Shown here: in pieces, positions 45,169 through 53,360 of the stretch
How positions within the stretch are numbered: position 1 is the first letter of the stretch
Layout of the letters: the number at the start of each line of letters is the position of its first letter
Source: Pyruvatibacter sp.
GTDB lineage: Bacteria > Pseudomonadota > Alphaproteobacteria > CGMCC-115125
Assembly (NCBI RefSeq): GCF_040219635.1
Contig: NZ_JAVJSC010000008.1
Span: 1 to 64,000 of the forward strand
Length of the DNA: 64,000 nt
Direction of reading: 5' to 3'
Position numbers and translations under genes: made by a program
Notes under the pieces: model-generated
The model's input: the letters and a program-made list of their open reading frames with translations, nothing else
What the model was told of the DNA's origin: nothing
Database searches by the model: none

Positions 45169-46093
45169 ATCTTCACATCCGTGTCTCAGGGCCGCTTTGG
45201 GGGCGTGCCTGTGACGCAAAACAAACCAGTTGCGGGCACTCATGTTCCCCTTCATGTCGGGGTATCTAGCGCCGTCGGGCAATCGCGCAACCGGCAAGCG
45301 TCCCCCGGTCGGCCCGTCATCTCCCGAAGCGCGCGCCCACACATGGGTGGCGCCGGAAGAGGACGCGGGTCGGCAGGAATGCCGCCTTGTCGCGAATTGA
45401 CCTTGAACCCTCGCTTGGTGCCGCGCTGCCATCATGCTGGCCGGCTCCGGTCACAAGGGCCTTTTGCCTTGTCGGGCGGGTGCTGCCTGATGAGCAACCC
45501 AGCTTTTTCGCCCGAATGCTGCTGCCCTGCCTGATACACGGCCGGGTCTGCATCACGGCTGGATAGTGCCAGAGAGGGGCGGGATGAATCAAGGTCAGGA
45601 ATAGTGACCTTTTTTGTCGCGGGCTTTGCCGTGGCCACCTGTAAAAACGGCTGTTTTCCGGCACAAATTGTGGCGGCTAAACTGTTCACGCTCATTCACA
45701 CGGGTTTGAAGGCACTGGCGCGCCTTGTGAATTCACCTTTTGAAACGCTTTGGGCACTGTTGGCGAGTCGCAAGGGTGCCTGCCCGCCGGTGGTGTCCCC
45801 CGCCGCGTTTGTCCGGGGGGCGGGCACTTCTTGCGCGTTTTTTCCTCTCCTTGAAGTCGGAAAAGCCCGTTTGAGCCCGGCTGTGCCCGGCATGCTGCGC
45901 CGGTGCCTGCGGCCAGCATCACGGTCGCTCGCGCTTTTATCACACGGCCTCACAGTCGTTTGAGGCGGCGCGACGGCATCGTGAGTTTCTTTTTTTGAGT
46001 GCGGACACGAGGTTGAGGGGGCGGCGGAGACGCACTTCGCCCAACCAACCAACGTCTTCTTCTTATTCACTGTTCAACAAGGAAACGGATCCC
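45169..46093. other. Long intergenic region between gltB and the bufferin operon
   Basis: 925 bp, the longest gene-free stretch here. It must carry the gltB promoter (leftward) and the bufA promoter (rightward). Around 45777-45830 TGCCCGCC and GGCGGGCA enclose an inner CCCCCG/CGGGGG pair, a strong potential hairpin with a T-rich stretch (TTTTTT) ~15 bp on. No ECF-type -35 GTAAC/GGAAC motif was seen near bufA. Open frames such as 45604-45963 look like chance. Confidence 0.5.
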
Positions 46094-46390
46094 ATGAAAA
46101 ACGCTTCAACAACCGCTTTCGCCGTCGCCGGTGCTCTTTCAGCCGCTGTCACAATGGGCGCGCTTGCCGCTTCTCCTGCTGCCGCTGCCGACATGGAAAA
46201 ATGCTACGGCGTGTCGCTTGCCGGTGAAAATGATTGTGCTGCCGGTGCAGGCACATCGTGTCAGGGCACATCCACCATTGATTACCAGTCCAACGCCTGG
46301 ACGCTGGTTCCTGCAGGCACCTGCGAAACCATTGAAACGCCAAATGGCACAGGCAGCCTTGAAGCCAGCGACGTCAACGTACCTGCGTAA
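46094..46390 (+). CDS. bufA: Bufferin precursor peptide (DUF2282 family)
   Basis: 98 residues. A signal peptide (FAVAGALSAAVTMGALAASPAAAA) precedes a short core with four cysteines: EKCYGVSLAGENDCAAGAGTS, then CQGTS and AGTCETI (Cys37, 48, 56, 77), the DUF2282 pattern of bufferins. In this family an MNIO (DUF692) enzyme converts core cysteines to thiooxazole-type groups, and the exported peptide chelates copper and protects against it. AAGGAAA precedes the start. The cognate enzyme, partner and DoxX genes follow in order. Confidence 0.9.
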   Translation: MKNASTTAFAVAGALSAAVTMGALAASPAAAADMEKCYGVSLAGENDCAAGAGTSCQGTSTIDYQSNAWTLVPAGTCETIETPNGTGSLEASDVNVPA

Positions 46391-46412
46391 CACAGACCCC
46401 TCTTACGCGAGA

Positions 46413-46546
46413 CATGTCCCGAATGACCTGTTCCCCTCACATACTTCCTGCTGGTGCGCAGCTGTTTCGCGCCTCCGCCCCGCCGTATGCCCCCGCGCGT
46501 GCACAGGGTGGGACGGGAGAGGTTCCTCAAGGGTCATTCGGGCATG
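46413..46546. repeat. Inverted-repeat element between bufA and bufB
   Basis: CCCGAATGACC at 46418-46428 is repeated inverted as GGTCATTCGGG at 46532-46542, with CATG-type flanks extending both arms. The right arm runs into GGGCATGCC...GGGCATACC...GAATG (to ~46569), resembling the REP-like elements elsewhere in the window. The structure separates the precursor from its enzymes and could act as an attenuator or mRNA-stability element. Confidence 0.7.
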
Positions 46547-46569
46547 CCGCAGGCGGGCATACCAGGAAT

Positions 46570-47427
46570 GTGCATGAAGCGGTGGCAGGCGTGTCACTGA
46601 AGCCGCAGCATTATCAGGAAATTTTGAGCACTGATGATGCAGTGCCGGGCGTCGATTTTTTTGAGGTCCATGCAGAAAACTATTTTGGGGCCGGAGGTGC
46701 GCCGCATCGCTATCTCAGCGCTATTGCAGACCGTATGCCGCTTTCCATTCATGGCATTGGCCTGTCGCTGGGTGGTGCCTCGCCGCTGAACCAACATCAC
46801 CTTGAAAACCTGCGTGCGTTGCTAGAGCGCTATCAGCCTATGCTGGTGTCCGAACATCTGGCGTGGTGCGAAAATGGCGGTGCCTATTTCAACGACCTTT
46901 TGCCTGTCGCGCTCACCCATGAAGCGCTGGCGATTGCCATTGACCATGTGCACCAGACCCAGGACGTGCTTGGTCGGCAGATACTGGTCGAGAACCCCTC
47001 CAGTTATCTGGCGTTTGCGGACAGCAAAATTGCGGAGCCGGAGTTTTTAAGTGTGCTTGCGCAACGCACCGGATGCGGGCTGTTGCTCGACGTCAACAAT
47101 GTTGCTGTCAGTGCACATAATCTGGGCACAGACCCTTACGCCTATCTTGACGCATTTGATGTGGCATTGGTCGGCGAGATTCATATTGCAGGCCACAGTG
47201 TGGATGTGCGCGGAACAACGCCGCTGCGCATTGACGATCATGGCAGTCCGCCTACGGATGAAGTCTGGGCGTTGTATGCGCATGTGATTGAACGCGCTGG
47301 TGCGCGCCCAACCCTGCTTGAGTGGGACACGGATGTGCCGCCACTGAGTGAGCTTGCAAGCGAGGCGCGCAGGGCACGCGACACTATGCACGCGGTAGTG
47401 GCAGATGCTGTTGAAGAGCGTGTGTGA
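46570..47427 (+). CDS. bufB: Bufferin-modifying multinuclear non-heme iron oxidase (DUF692/MNIO)
   Basis: About 285 residues from a GTG at 46570, chosen because the protein then begins VHEAVAGVSLKPQHY, like other DUF692 proteins of ~280 residues; the frame is open back to ATG 46414, but that 52-residue extension is encoded by the inverted-repeat element. Ligand blocks are DFFEVHAENY, SIHGIGLSLGG, VSEHLAW, LLLDVNNVAVSAHN, EIHIAGH and LLEWDTDVPPL. MNIO enzymes use two or three iron ions and O2 to modify Cys residues of the precursor. The stop overlaps the bufC start (TGATG). The GTG has only a close-set AGGA, so the start is uncertain. Confidence 0.9.
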   Translation: MHEAVAGVSLKPQHYQEILSTDDAVPGVDFFEVHAENYFGAGGAPHRYLSAIADRMPLSIHGIGLSLGGASPLNQHHLENLRALLERYQPMLVSEHLAWCENGGAYFNDLLPVALTHEALAIAIDHVHQTQDVLGRQILVENPSSYLAFADSKIAEPEFLSVLAQRTGCGLLLDVNNVAVSAHNLGTDPYAYLDAFDVALVGEIHIAGHSVDVRGTTPLRIDDHGSPPTDEVWALYAHVIERAGARPTLLEWDTDVPPLSELASEARRARDTMHAVVADAVEERV

Positions 47428-48239
47428 TGACGAACCTTGAAACCCAGCAACGCCTGTTTGCAGCGTCTCTGCGCGACCCTGACAACAACATGATTTTGAA
47501 CGAGATGGCGGGCGTGTCCGGTGAAATACTGCCCTCAAAGCCGCGGTTTGACGTGTATCGCAACAATGTATTCAGCAGCCTGACGGATGCGCTGGCGGCA
47601 CTTTATCCGGTGTGTCAGCGGCTGGTGGGTCAGACGTTTTTCAGGGCGATGGCGCGTGCCTATCTGCAGCGGCCAGCGCCCGATGCATTGCCGCGTCAGG
47701 CGTCGCTGATCGGCTTTGCGCCTGACTTTGCAGGGTTTTTGGTGTCGTTCGAGCCTGCGCGCGGCATGCCTTATCTGCCGGACGTGGCACGGCTCGAATA
47801 TGCGTGGCACCGGGTTTATCACGCAGCCGACGCAACGCCTGTCACCGCGCAGGATTTGCAAGTGGTGCTTGAGCGCGAAGGTGCGCAGGCGCTGGATGGG
47901 CTGCGGCTTGCGCTGCCAGCAGCGCATAGCCTGTTGATGGCGCCTTATGCGGTGTCGCGCATCTGGGAAGCCAACCAGCCTGCCAATGACGGCAAGTTAG
48001 ATGTGACCACTGGCGACGTTGCCGAGCGGTTGTTTGTGGTGCGGCCCGGCGCGCAGGTGGAAGTGCGCCGGTTGTCGCCGGGTGCTTTTTCCTTTGTGTG
48101 CGCTGTTGATGGCGGTGTGACGCTTGGCCGGGCGATGATTTCAGCCTTCGAGGCCGAGCCGGACGCAGACCCACAGCTAATTTTTGCAGCACTTTTGACG
48201 GCGGGCAGTTTTGTCTGGCCCACGGATGCTGCTGCCTGA
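47427..48239 (+). CDS. bufC: DUF2063-family partner of the bufferin MNIO enzyme
   Basis: 270 residues. The N-terminal ~100 residues (TQQRLFAASLRDPDN, RFDVYRNNVFSSLTDALAALYPVCQRLVG) form the DUF2063 helical domain; PYLPDVARLEYAWHRVYHAAD is the second typical block. These proteins accompany MNIO enzymes and are thought to recognise and deliver the precursor peptide. The start ATG overlaps the bufB stop, indicating coupled translation. No membrane segment or signal peptide, so it acts in the cytoplasm with BufB. Confidence 0.9.
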   Translation: MTNLETQQRLFAASLRDPDNNMILNEMAGVSGEILPSKPRFDVYRNNVFSSLTDALAALYPVCQRLVGQTFFRAMARAYLQRPAPDALPRQASLIGFAPDFAGFLVSFEPARGMPYLPDVARLEYAWHRVYHAADATPVTAQDLQVVLEREGAQALDGLRLALPAAHSLLMAPYAVSRIWEANQPANDGKLDVTTGDVAERLFVVRPGAQVEVRRLSPGAFSFVCAVDGGVTLGRAMISAFEAEPDADPQLIFAALLTAGSFVWPTDAAA

Positions 48240-48285
48240 TGCCATTTCATTTGACGATGTGCATTTTAAAACAGGGGGCGAACCC

Positions 48286-48759
48286 ATGACGTATGCCAAC
48301 CTTATTACGGCTAGCCAGAACGGACTTGTCGGATTTATCTCACGGGCCATCGACATCATGTCAGCGGTGCCGGAGTGGATATTGGCACTCGGTGCCCGCA
48401 TCGCAGTTGGCATGGTGTTCTGGACATCCGCCCGTCTCAAGGTCGACGGTTTTGCGCTGAAAGACTCAACCTACTTTCTGTTTGAGCATGAGTATGCATT
48501 GCCGCTGATCCCCTCTGACTGGGCGGCGGTGCTGGGCACTGTTGGCGAGCACCTGTTTCCCCTGATGTTGTTTGTGGGACTGGGCGCGCGCTTCGGCGCA
48601 CTTGGTTTGCTGGTGATGACGGCGGTCATCCAGACGTTTGTGTATCCCGGTGCGTGGGCGCTTCATCTCTTATGGGCCACAGCGCTGCTTTACATCATCA
48701 TTCGCGGACCGGGCCTTCTGGCGATCGATAATCTGATTGCCCGGCGGTTTGGACGCTGA
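48286..48759 (+). CDS. bufD: DoxX-family membrane protein of the bufferin operon
   Basis: 157 residues from ATG 48286, with AGGGGG upstream; an earlier in-frame start at 48211 would overlap bufC. Four predicted membrane helices, with RIAVGMVFWTSARLKVDGF and LFPLMLFVGLGARFGALGLL typical of DoxX proteins. DoxX-like BufD is the usual fourth gene of bufferin operons; its molecular role is not settled (export or redox helper have been suggested by context). 46 bp separate it from bufC. Confidence 0.85.
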   Translation: MTYANLITASQNGLVGFISRAIDIMSAVPEWILALGARIAVGMVFWTSARLKVDGFALKDSTYFLFEHEYALPLIPSDWAAVLGTVGEHLFPLMLFVGLGARFGALGLLVMTAVIQTFVYPGAWALHLLWATALLYIIIRGPGLLAIDNLIARRFGR

Positions 48760-48817
48760 CATGGCGGTGCTGTGGCGGTAGGCTTTGCGGGTCGTTTTCA
48801 AGAAGGGAGCAGACCCC

Positions 48818-49201
48818 ATGATGACTCAAGCCATTGCCCTTGGATTTGGGCTCTACATGATTGCCGCCGGTATTGCCCTTGTCGCCACGCCCGACCGGGG
48901 CCGCGCCATGCTGCGGGATTTGCGCGAAAGCGCGGGTCTGTCGTTTGTGTGCGGTGTCTTGGTGTTTTTCATCGGTGCCGTGCTGCTGACGGCCCACCAC
49001 AAGATTGACACGCCACTGGAGACGATAGTCACCATATTGGCGGCGATTACGCTGCTGGAGGGCTTCATCTTTCTCGCCATCGGCTCATCGTTCATGCGGC
49101 TGCTCAACCCGCTGGTGACGGGTCAGTTCATCCGGGCGTGGGGAATTTTGGCGCTTGGTGTCGGGGCCGTCCTTACATATGTCGGACTTGGCTGGCACTA
49201 G
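48818..49201 (+). CDS. Small integral membrane protein
   Basis: About 127 residues with four hydrophobic segments (IALGFGLYMIAAGIALVA, LSFVCGVLVFFIGAVLL, IVTILAAITLLEGFIFL, WGILALGVGAVLTYVGLGW). ATG 48818 (or 48821) has AAGGGAG eight bases upstream. No named family recognised. It follows bufD after 58 bp on the same strand and may be a fifth gene of that operon, but it could be independent. The next strong terminator lies at 49388. Confidence 0.75.
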   Translation: MMTQAIALGFGLYMIAAGIALVATPDRGRAMLRDLRESAGLSFVCGVLVFFIGAVLLTAHHKIDTPLETIVTILAAITLLEGFIFLAIGSSFMRLLNPLVTGQFIRAWGILALGVGAVLTYVGLGWH

Positions 49202-49387
49202 CACCACGCGTTTCGGACGCCTGTTTTCAGGCCCCGGTTTCAGGCCCCAGGTTCAGGTGACTAGCTGAAAGTAGGGTGCGGCACATCCGCCCGCCCTCAG
49301 CCCGCTTGGTCGTGTCGGGTGTGCCTGCCAACATGCCGCGCCAGGCCGCAACCCTCTGCCGATAAAGGATGATTGGTCTTGAGGGCT

Positions 49388-49416
49388 AAAAACCCCTGTT
49401 GCCTGTAAGGGTTTTT
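49388..49416. terminator. Bidirectional intrinsic terminator
   Basis: AAAAACCCC (49388-49396) pairs with AGGGTTTTT (49408-49416) around an 11-base loop; the A and T runs at the two ends make it able to stop transcription in both directions. It separates the bufferin-side genes from the cbb3 oxidase cluster. Confidence 0.75.
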
Positions 49417-49438
49417 GTGGGTCAATGGGTCAGCCCGA

Positions 49439-49452
49439 TTGACCAAGGTCAA
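49439..49452 (+). promoter_or_regulatory. FNR/FixK-type binding site upstream of ccoN
   Basis: TTGACCAAGGTCAA is a perfect palindrome matching the FNR/FixK box TTGAY-N4-RTCAA. It lies 126 bp before ccoN. cbb3 oxidase operons are classic FNR/FixK targets induced at low oxygen. Confidence 0.8.
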
Positions 49453-49578
49453 TGTTGTTTCCCGCAGAATCCTGCACCTACCCTGACATGTGCAGCGTTC
49501 GCGTAGGCCATTTGCGGCAGTGTATCGTCGGCACGCAGTTTCGATGCGGGACTTTTTAGGCAGGACACAGCGTAGGTC

Positions 49579-51294
49579 ATGACACAAACAACAAATCCCC
49601 GGAACAACTCCGGAGCACCGCTCAGCGACGACGGTCGGCTGACGACCACGGGCTGGGGGGCGATCGCGCTGTTCGGCCTTGGCGCGTTTCTGGGTATTTT
49701 CGTGATCGCCGGTGCCACCAGCGGGCCGGTGGCGTTTCATGGCGCGCTCATCACGGTGTTCTGCCTGCTTGCCATCATGTGGATCGGCGACCGGCACTTT
49801 GATTTTCTCAAGCGCGGGCCAACACCCGCAGCGCCGGACGGCGTGCAGTACAATGACGCGGTGATCCGCTGGGGCGTGATTGCCTCCACCTTCTGGGGTG
49901 TTGTGGGGTTTGCGGCCGGGCTGGTGCTCTCCATCCAGCTTGCCTACCCGGACCTGCTGACCGGCATTGCCGAGCTGAACTTCGGACGCCTGCGCCCTGT
50001 GCATACGTCTGCTGTGATCTTTGCCTTTGGCGGCAACGTGCTGATCGCCACGTCGTTTTATGTGGTGCAGCGCACCTCCAAGGCGCGGCTGGCGGGCGAC
50101 ATTGCGCCGTGGTTCGTGTTCTGGGGCTATCAGTTGTTTATCGTTCTGGCCGCCACCGGCTATGTGCTGGGTGTCACCCAGTCCAAGGAGTACGCCGAGC
50201 CTGAATGGTACATCGACCTGTGGCTCACTATCGTGTGGGTGGTGTATCTGCTGGTGTTCCTTGGCACGCTGTGGCGGCGCCGTGAGCCGCACATCTATGT
50301 GGCCAACTGGTTCTACCTCGCCTTCATCGTCACTATTGCGATGCTGCACATCGTCAACAATCTGGCGGTGCCGGTGTCGTTTACCGGCGACAAATCCTAT
50401 GTGCTGATGTCAGGCGTGCAGGATGCCATGACCCAGTGGTGGTATGGCCACAACGCGGTGGGCTTCTTCCTCACCGCGGGCTTTCTGGGCATCATGTATT
50501 ATTTCATTCCCAAGCGCGCCGAGCGGCCGGTGTATTCGTACCGCCTGTCGATCATTCACTTCTGGGCGCTGATCTTTTTGTACATCTGGGCGGGTCCGCA
50601 CCACCTGCATTTCACAGCGCTGCCTGACTGGGCACAGACGCTGGGGGCGACGTTCTCCATCATGCTGTGGATGCCCTCCTGGGGCGGCATGATCAACGGC
50701 CTGATGACGCTGGCCGGTGCGTGGGACCGTCTTCGCACGGACCCGGTGATCCGCATGTTGGTGGTGTCGGTGGCGTTCTACGGCATGAGCACGTTTGAAG
50801 GCCCGCTGATGAGCATCAAGGCTGTGAACGGTCTGTCGCATTACACCGACTGGACCATCGGTCACGTGCACTCCGGTGCGCTGGGCTGGGTCGGCTTTGT
50901 GAGCTTTGGCGCGCTTTACTGCATGACGCCGTGGGTATGGCGTCGTCAGCGGTTGTATTCATTGGCGCTGGTTGAATGGCACTTCTGGATCGCGACCCTG
51001 GGCATCGTGCTCTACATCACCTCCATGTGGGTGTCGGGCATTCTGCAGGGCCTGATGTGGCGCGCCTATGATGCGCTGGGCTTCCTTGAATACTCCTTCG
51101 TGGAAACCGTGGAAGCGATGCACCCGTTCTATGTCATTCGCGGGCTGGGGGGTGCGCTGTTCGTCGTCGGCTCACTCATCATGGCCTACAATCTGTACAA
51201 AACCGCCAAGGGTGAAATCCGCGAAAGCGAGCCCCTTGATGCAACCGCCGGCCGTGCTCCGCAGGGCCAGTTCGTTGCAGCGCCGGCGCAATAG
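49579..51294 (+). CDS. ccoN: cbb3-type cytochrome c oxidase subunit I
   Basis: 571 residues, twelve or more membrane helices, with two extra N-terminal helices before the core (residues ~25-75). Heme and CuB ligand regions include RLRPVHTSAVIFAFGGNVL, WWYGHNAVGFFLTAG, IWAGPHHLHFTALPDW and TIGHVHSGALGWVGF. CcoN holds the heme b and heme b3/CuB site that reduces O2 to water with proton pumping at low O2. First gene of an intact ccoNOQPGHIS cluster, controlled by the FNR/FixK box at 49439. Confidence 0.97.
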   Translation: MTQTTNPRNNSGAPLSDDGRLTTTGWGAIALFGLGAFLGIFVIAGATSGPVAFHGALITVFCLLAIMWIGDRHFDFLKRGPTPAAPDGVQYNDAVIRWGVIASTFWGVVGFAAGLVLSIQLAYPDLLTGIAELNFGRLRPVHTSAVIFAFGGNVLIATSFYVVQRTSKARLAGDIAPWFVFWGYQLFIVLAATGYVLGVTQSKEYAEPEWYIDLWLTIVWVVYLLVFLGTLWRRREPHIYVANWFYLAFIVTIAMLHIVNNLAVPVSFTGDKSYVLMSGVQDAMTQWWYGHNAVGFFLTAGFLGIMYYFIPKRAERPVYSYRLSIIHFWALIFLYIWAGPHHLHFTALPDWAQTLGATFSIMLWMPSWGGMINGLMTLAGAWDRLRTDPVIRMLVVSVAFYGMSTFEGPLMSIKAVNGLSHYTDWTIGHVHSGALGWVGFVSFGALYCMTPWVWRRQRLYSLALVEWHFWIATLGIVLYITSMWVSGILQGLMWRAYDALGFLEYSFVETVEAMHPFYVIRGLGGALFVVGSLIMAYNLYKTAKGEIRESEPLDATAGRAPQGQFVAAPAQ

Positions 51295-51308
51295 GGAGGG
51301 CTGAACAG

Positions 51309-52040
51309 ATGTCCTTATTCAGTCACGCCACCCTTGAGCGCAACTCGATCATTCTGGTGGTCGCCATTCTGGTGGTGGTGTCCATCGGCGGCATCGTGCA
51401 AATCGCACCGTTGTTCTTTCTGTCCTCCACCATTGAGGAAGTGGACGGAATGCGGCCCTATTCGCCGCTGGAGCTTGCCGGCCGCAACATCTACATCCGC
51501 GAGGGCTGCTACAACTGCCACAGCCAGATGATCCGCTCACTGCGCGACGAAGTGGAGCGGTACGGGCACTACTCGCTGGCGGCTGAGAGCATGTACGACC
51601 ACCCGTTCCAGTGGGGCTCCAAGCGCACCGGGCCGGACCTGGCGCGTGTCGGCGGCAAGTATTCAGACGACTGGCATGTGCTGCACATGGCAGACCCGCG
51701 CGCCGTGGTGCCTGAGAGCATCATGCCGGAATACCCGTTTCTGGCAGAGACGCCGCTCAATTTTGAGGGCATTGCGGACCATCTCAGGACCAACCGCATT
51801 GTCGGTGTACCGTACACGGATGAAATGATCGAGAACGCGGAAGCTGACCTCAAAATCCAGGTGCAGCCGTTTGAGGATTATGACGCCATGCTGGCGCGCT
51901 ATCCAAAGGCACAGGTGCGCGACTTTGACGGCAACCCCGACATGATTTCCGAACTCGATGCACTCATCGCCTACATGCAGATGCTGGGCACCCTCGTTGA
52001 CTTCTCGGCTTACGAAGCCGAGGGCGAGAACATGCGCTAG
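51309..52040 (+). CDS. ccoO: cbb3-type cytochrome c oxidase subunit II (monoheme)
   Basis: 243 residues. One N-terminal membrane anchor (IILVVAILVVVSIGGIVQIAPLF) and a cytochrome c domain with the heme site EGCYNCHSQMIR (Cys67, Cys70, His71) and a Met ligand further on. It passes electrons from CcoP toward the CcoN site. Begins 14 bp after ccoN. Confidence 0.97.
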   Translation: MSLFSHATLERNSIILVVAILVVVSIGGIVQIAPLFFLSSTIEEVDGMRPYSPLELAGRNIYIREGCYNCHSQMIRSLRDEVERYGHYSLAAESMYDHPFQWGSKRTGPDLARVGGKYSDDWHVLHMADPRAVVPESIMPEYPFLAETPLNFEGIADHLRTNRIVGVPYTDEMIENAEADLKIQVQPFEDYDAMLARYPKAQVRDFDGNPDMISELDALIAYMQMLGTLVDFSAYEAEGENMR

Positions 52041-52052
52041 GGGGCAGGCATC

Positions 52053-52229
52053 ATGGGATATGACGAAATGAGAAGCATCGGCGGGGCCATTGGCCTGGTC
52101 GGGCTGTTTGTCGGGTTTGTCGGTGTCATCGTCTATGCGATGTGGCCCGGCAACAAAAAGAACTTCGACCGCGCGGCGATGGTGCCGCTTGATGATGATA
52201 CGCCGGCAGATGAGGGGCGTTCAAAATGA
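52053..52229 (+). CDS. ccoQ: cbb3-type cytochrome c oxidase subunit IV
   Basis: 58 residues: MGYDEMRSIGGAIGLVGLF, a single membrane helix (LVGLFVGFVGVIVYAMW), then a basic-to-acidic tail ending EGRSK. CcoQ stabilises the CcoP association in the oxidase. Position between ccoO and ccoP, size and FDRAAMVPLDDD tail are typical. Its stop overlaps the ccoP ATG (ATGA). Confidence 0.93.
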   Translation: MGYDEMRSIGGAIGLVGLFVGFVGVIVYAMWPGNKKNFDRAAMVPLDDDTPADEGRSK

Positions 52230-53212
52230 CCGATAATGCTGACAACAAGCCGGGACATGCCGAGCCTGATGCCCATGTGGATGCCTATACCGGTGTGCAG
52301 ACAACGGGCCACGAGTGGGACGGCATCCGCGAGCTGGACAACCCGCTGCCGCGCTGGTGGTTGTGGACGTTTTATGCCTGCATCCTGTGGGCGGTCGGCT
52401 ACTGGGTGCTGTATCCGGCGTGGCCGCTTGCCTCAAGCTACACAACGGGGTTGCTGGGCTACTCGCAGCGCGAACTGGTAACCGAGCAGGTTGCCGCCTC
52501 GCGCGAAGCGTTGCGCGAATATGATGTGCAGATACTGGCCGGCGCATTGAGCGATGTGCCGGGCAATCCTGCCGTGCACTCGGTGGCGCTGGCAGGTGGC
52601 GAAAGCGCCTTCGGTGACAACTGCGCACCGTGTCACGGACGCGGCGGGCAGGGCTTCAAGGGCTACCCCAACCTCAATGACGACGCCTGGCTGTGGGGCG
52701 GCACGCTGGAAGACATTCAAACCACGCTGCGCCACGGTATCCGCTGGGACATTGACCCGGACACCCGCATGAACGACATGCCGAAGTTCCTCGACGACGG
52801 CATTTTGAGCCGCGAGGAAGTGGCGGACACAACCCAGTATGTGATGTCGATTTCCGGCCGTGATGCGGACCCTGAGGCTGCCACGCGCGGAGCTGAGATT
52901 TTCGCGGCGCAGTGCTCGGTCTGTCATATGGACGACGGACGCGGCAACAAGGAGCTAGGGGCCCCCAACCTGACCGATGCAATCTGGCTGTATGGCGGCG
53001 ACCAGCAAACCATCTATGCGTCAATAGCCCACAGTCGGCGCGGCGTCATGCCCGCTTGGCAGGGGCGGCTGGATGAGGCGACCATCGCCAAGCTGGCGCT
53101 GTATGTTCACTCGCTTGGGGGCGGTGAGCCATCCGCGCCGGTGGCAGAAGTGTTTGGCGACGTGCTGCCCGAAGAAAGCCTGCCGGCGACCGAAGGCGGG
53201 GTGCAGGAGTAA
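52226..53212 (+). CDS. ccoP: cbb3-type cytochrome c oxidase subunit III (diheme)
   Basis: 328 residues. One N-terminal membrane helix (WWLWTFYACILWAVGYWVLYPAWP), then two cytochrome c domains with heme motifs CAPCH (133-137) and CSVCH (230-234), and candidate Met ligands in MNDMPKF and GVMPAW. CcoP receives electrons from soluble cytochrome c. It overlaps ccoQ by four bases. The 148 bp to ccoG hold two small tandem duplications. Confidence 0.97.
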   Translation: MTDNADNKPGHAEPDAHVDAYTGVQTTGHEWDGIRELDNPLPRWWLWTFYACILWAVGYWVLYPAWPLASSYTTGLLGYSQRELVTEQVAASREALREYDVQILAGALSDVPGNPAVHSVALAGGESAFGDNCAPCHGRGGQGFKGYPNLNDDAWLWGGTLEDIQTTLRHGIRWDIDPDTRMNDMPKFLDDGILSREEVADTTQYVMSISGRDADPEAATRGAEIFAAQCSVCHMDDGRGNKELGAPNLTDAIWLYGGDQQTIYASIAHSRRGVMPAWQGRLDEATIAKLALYVHSLGGGEPSAPVAEVFGDVLPEESLPATEGGVQE

Positions 53213-53288
53213 TCCGGCGATCAGGTTGATCCGGGAACAGCAGGCCACGCTGCGGACTTTGCTGTGCGAAGGGGACACGGCTGTTTGG

Positions 53289-53354
53289 TCGTGCGTGTGC
53301 TGATCGTGCGTGTGCTGATGATGTGTTCCGGATAGGAGGGTCCGGACAGGAAGG
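53289..53354. repeat. Two tandem microduplications between ccoP and ccoG
   Basis: TCGTGCGTGTGCTGA occurs twice in a row (53289-53303, 53304-53318), exactly. Then TCCGGATAGGAGGG (53327-53340) is followed by TCCGGACAGGAAGG (53341-53354), two mismatches, duplicating the Shine-Dalgarno-like AGGAGG/AGGAAGG ahead of ccoG. Confidence 0.85.
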
Positions 53355-53360
53355 ATTGCG

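Noticed and set aside
45604..45963. 119-residue open frame with hydrophobic start upstream of bufA
   Set aside because: GTG start without a ribosome-binding site, overlaps the GC-rich hairpin, no homology-like pattern.
49297..50349. 350-residue minus-strand open frame over the ccoN start region
   Set aside because: Overlaps the FNR box, the terminator and ccoN on the opposite strand; no motif, charge-rich shadow.
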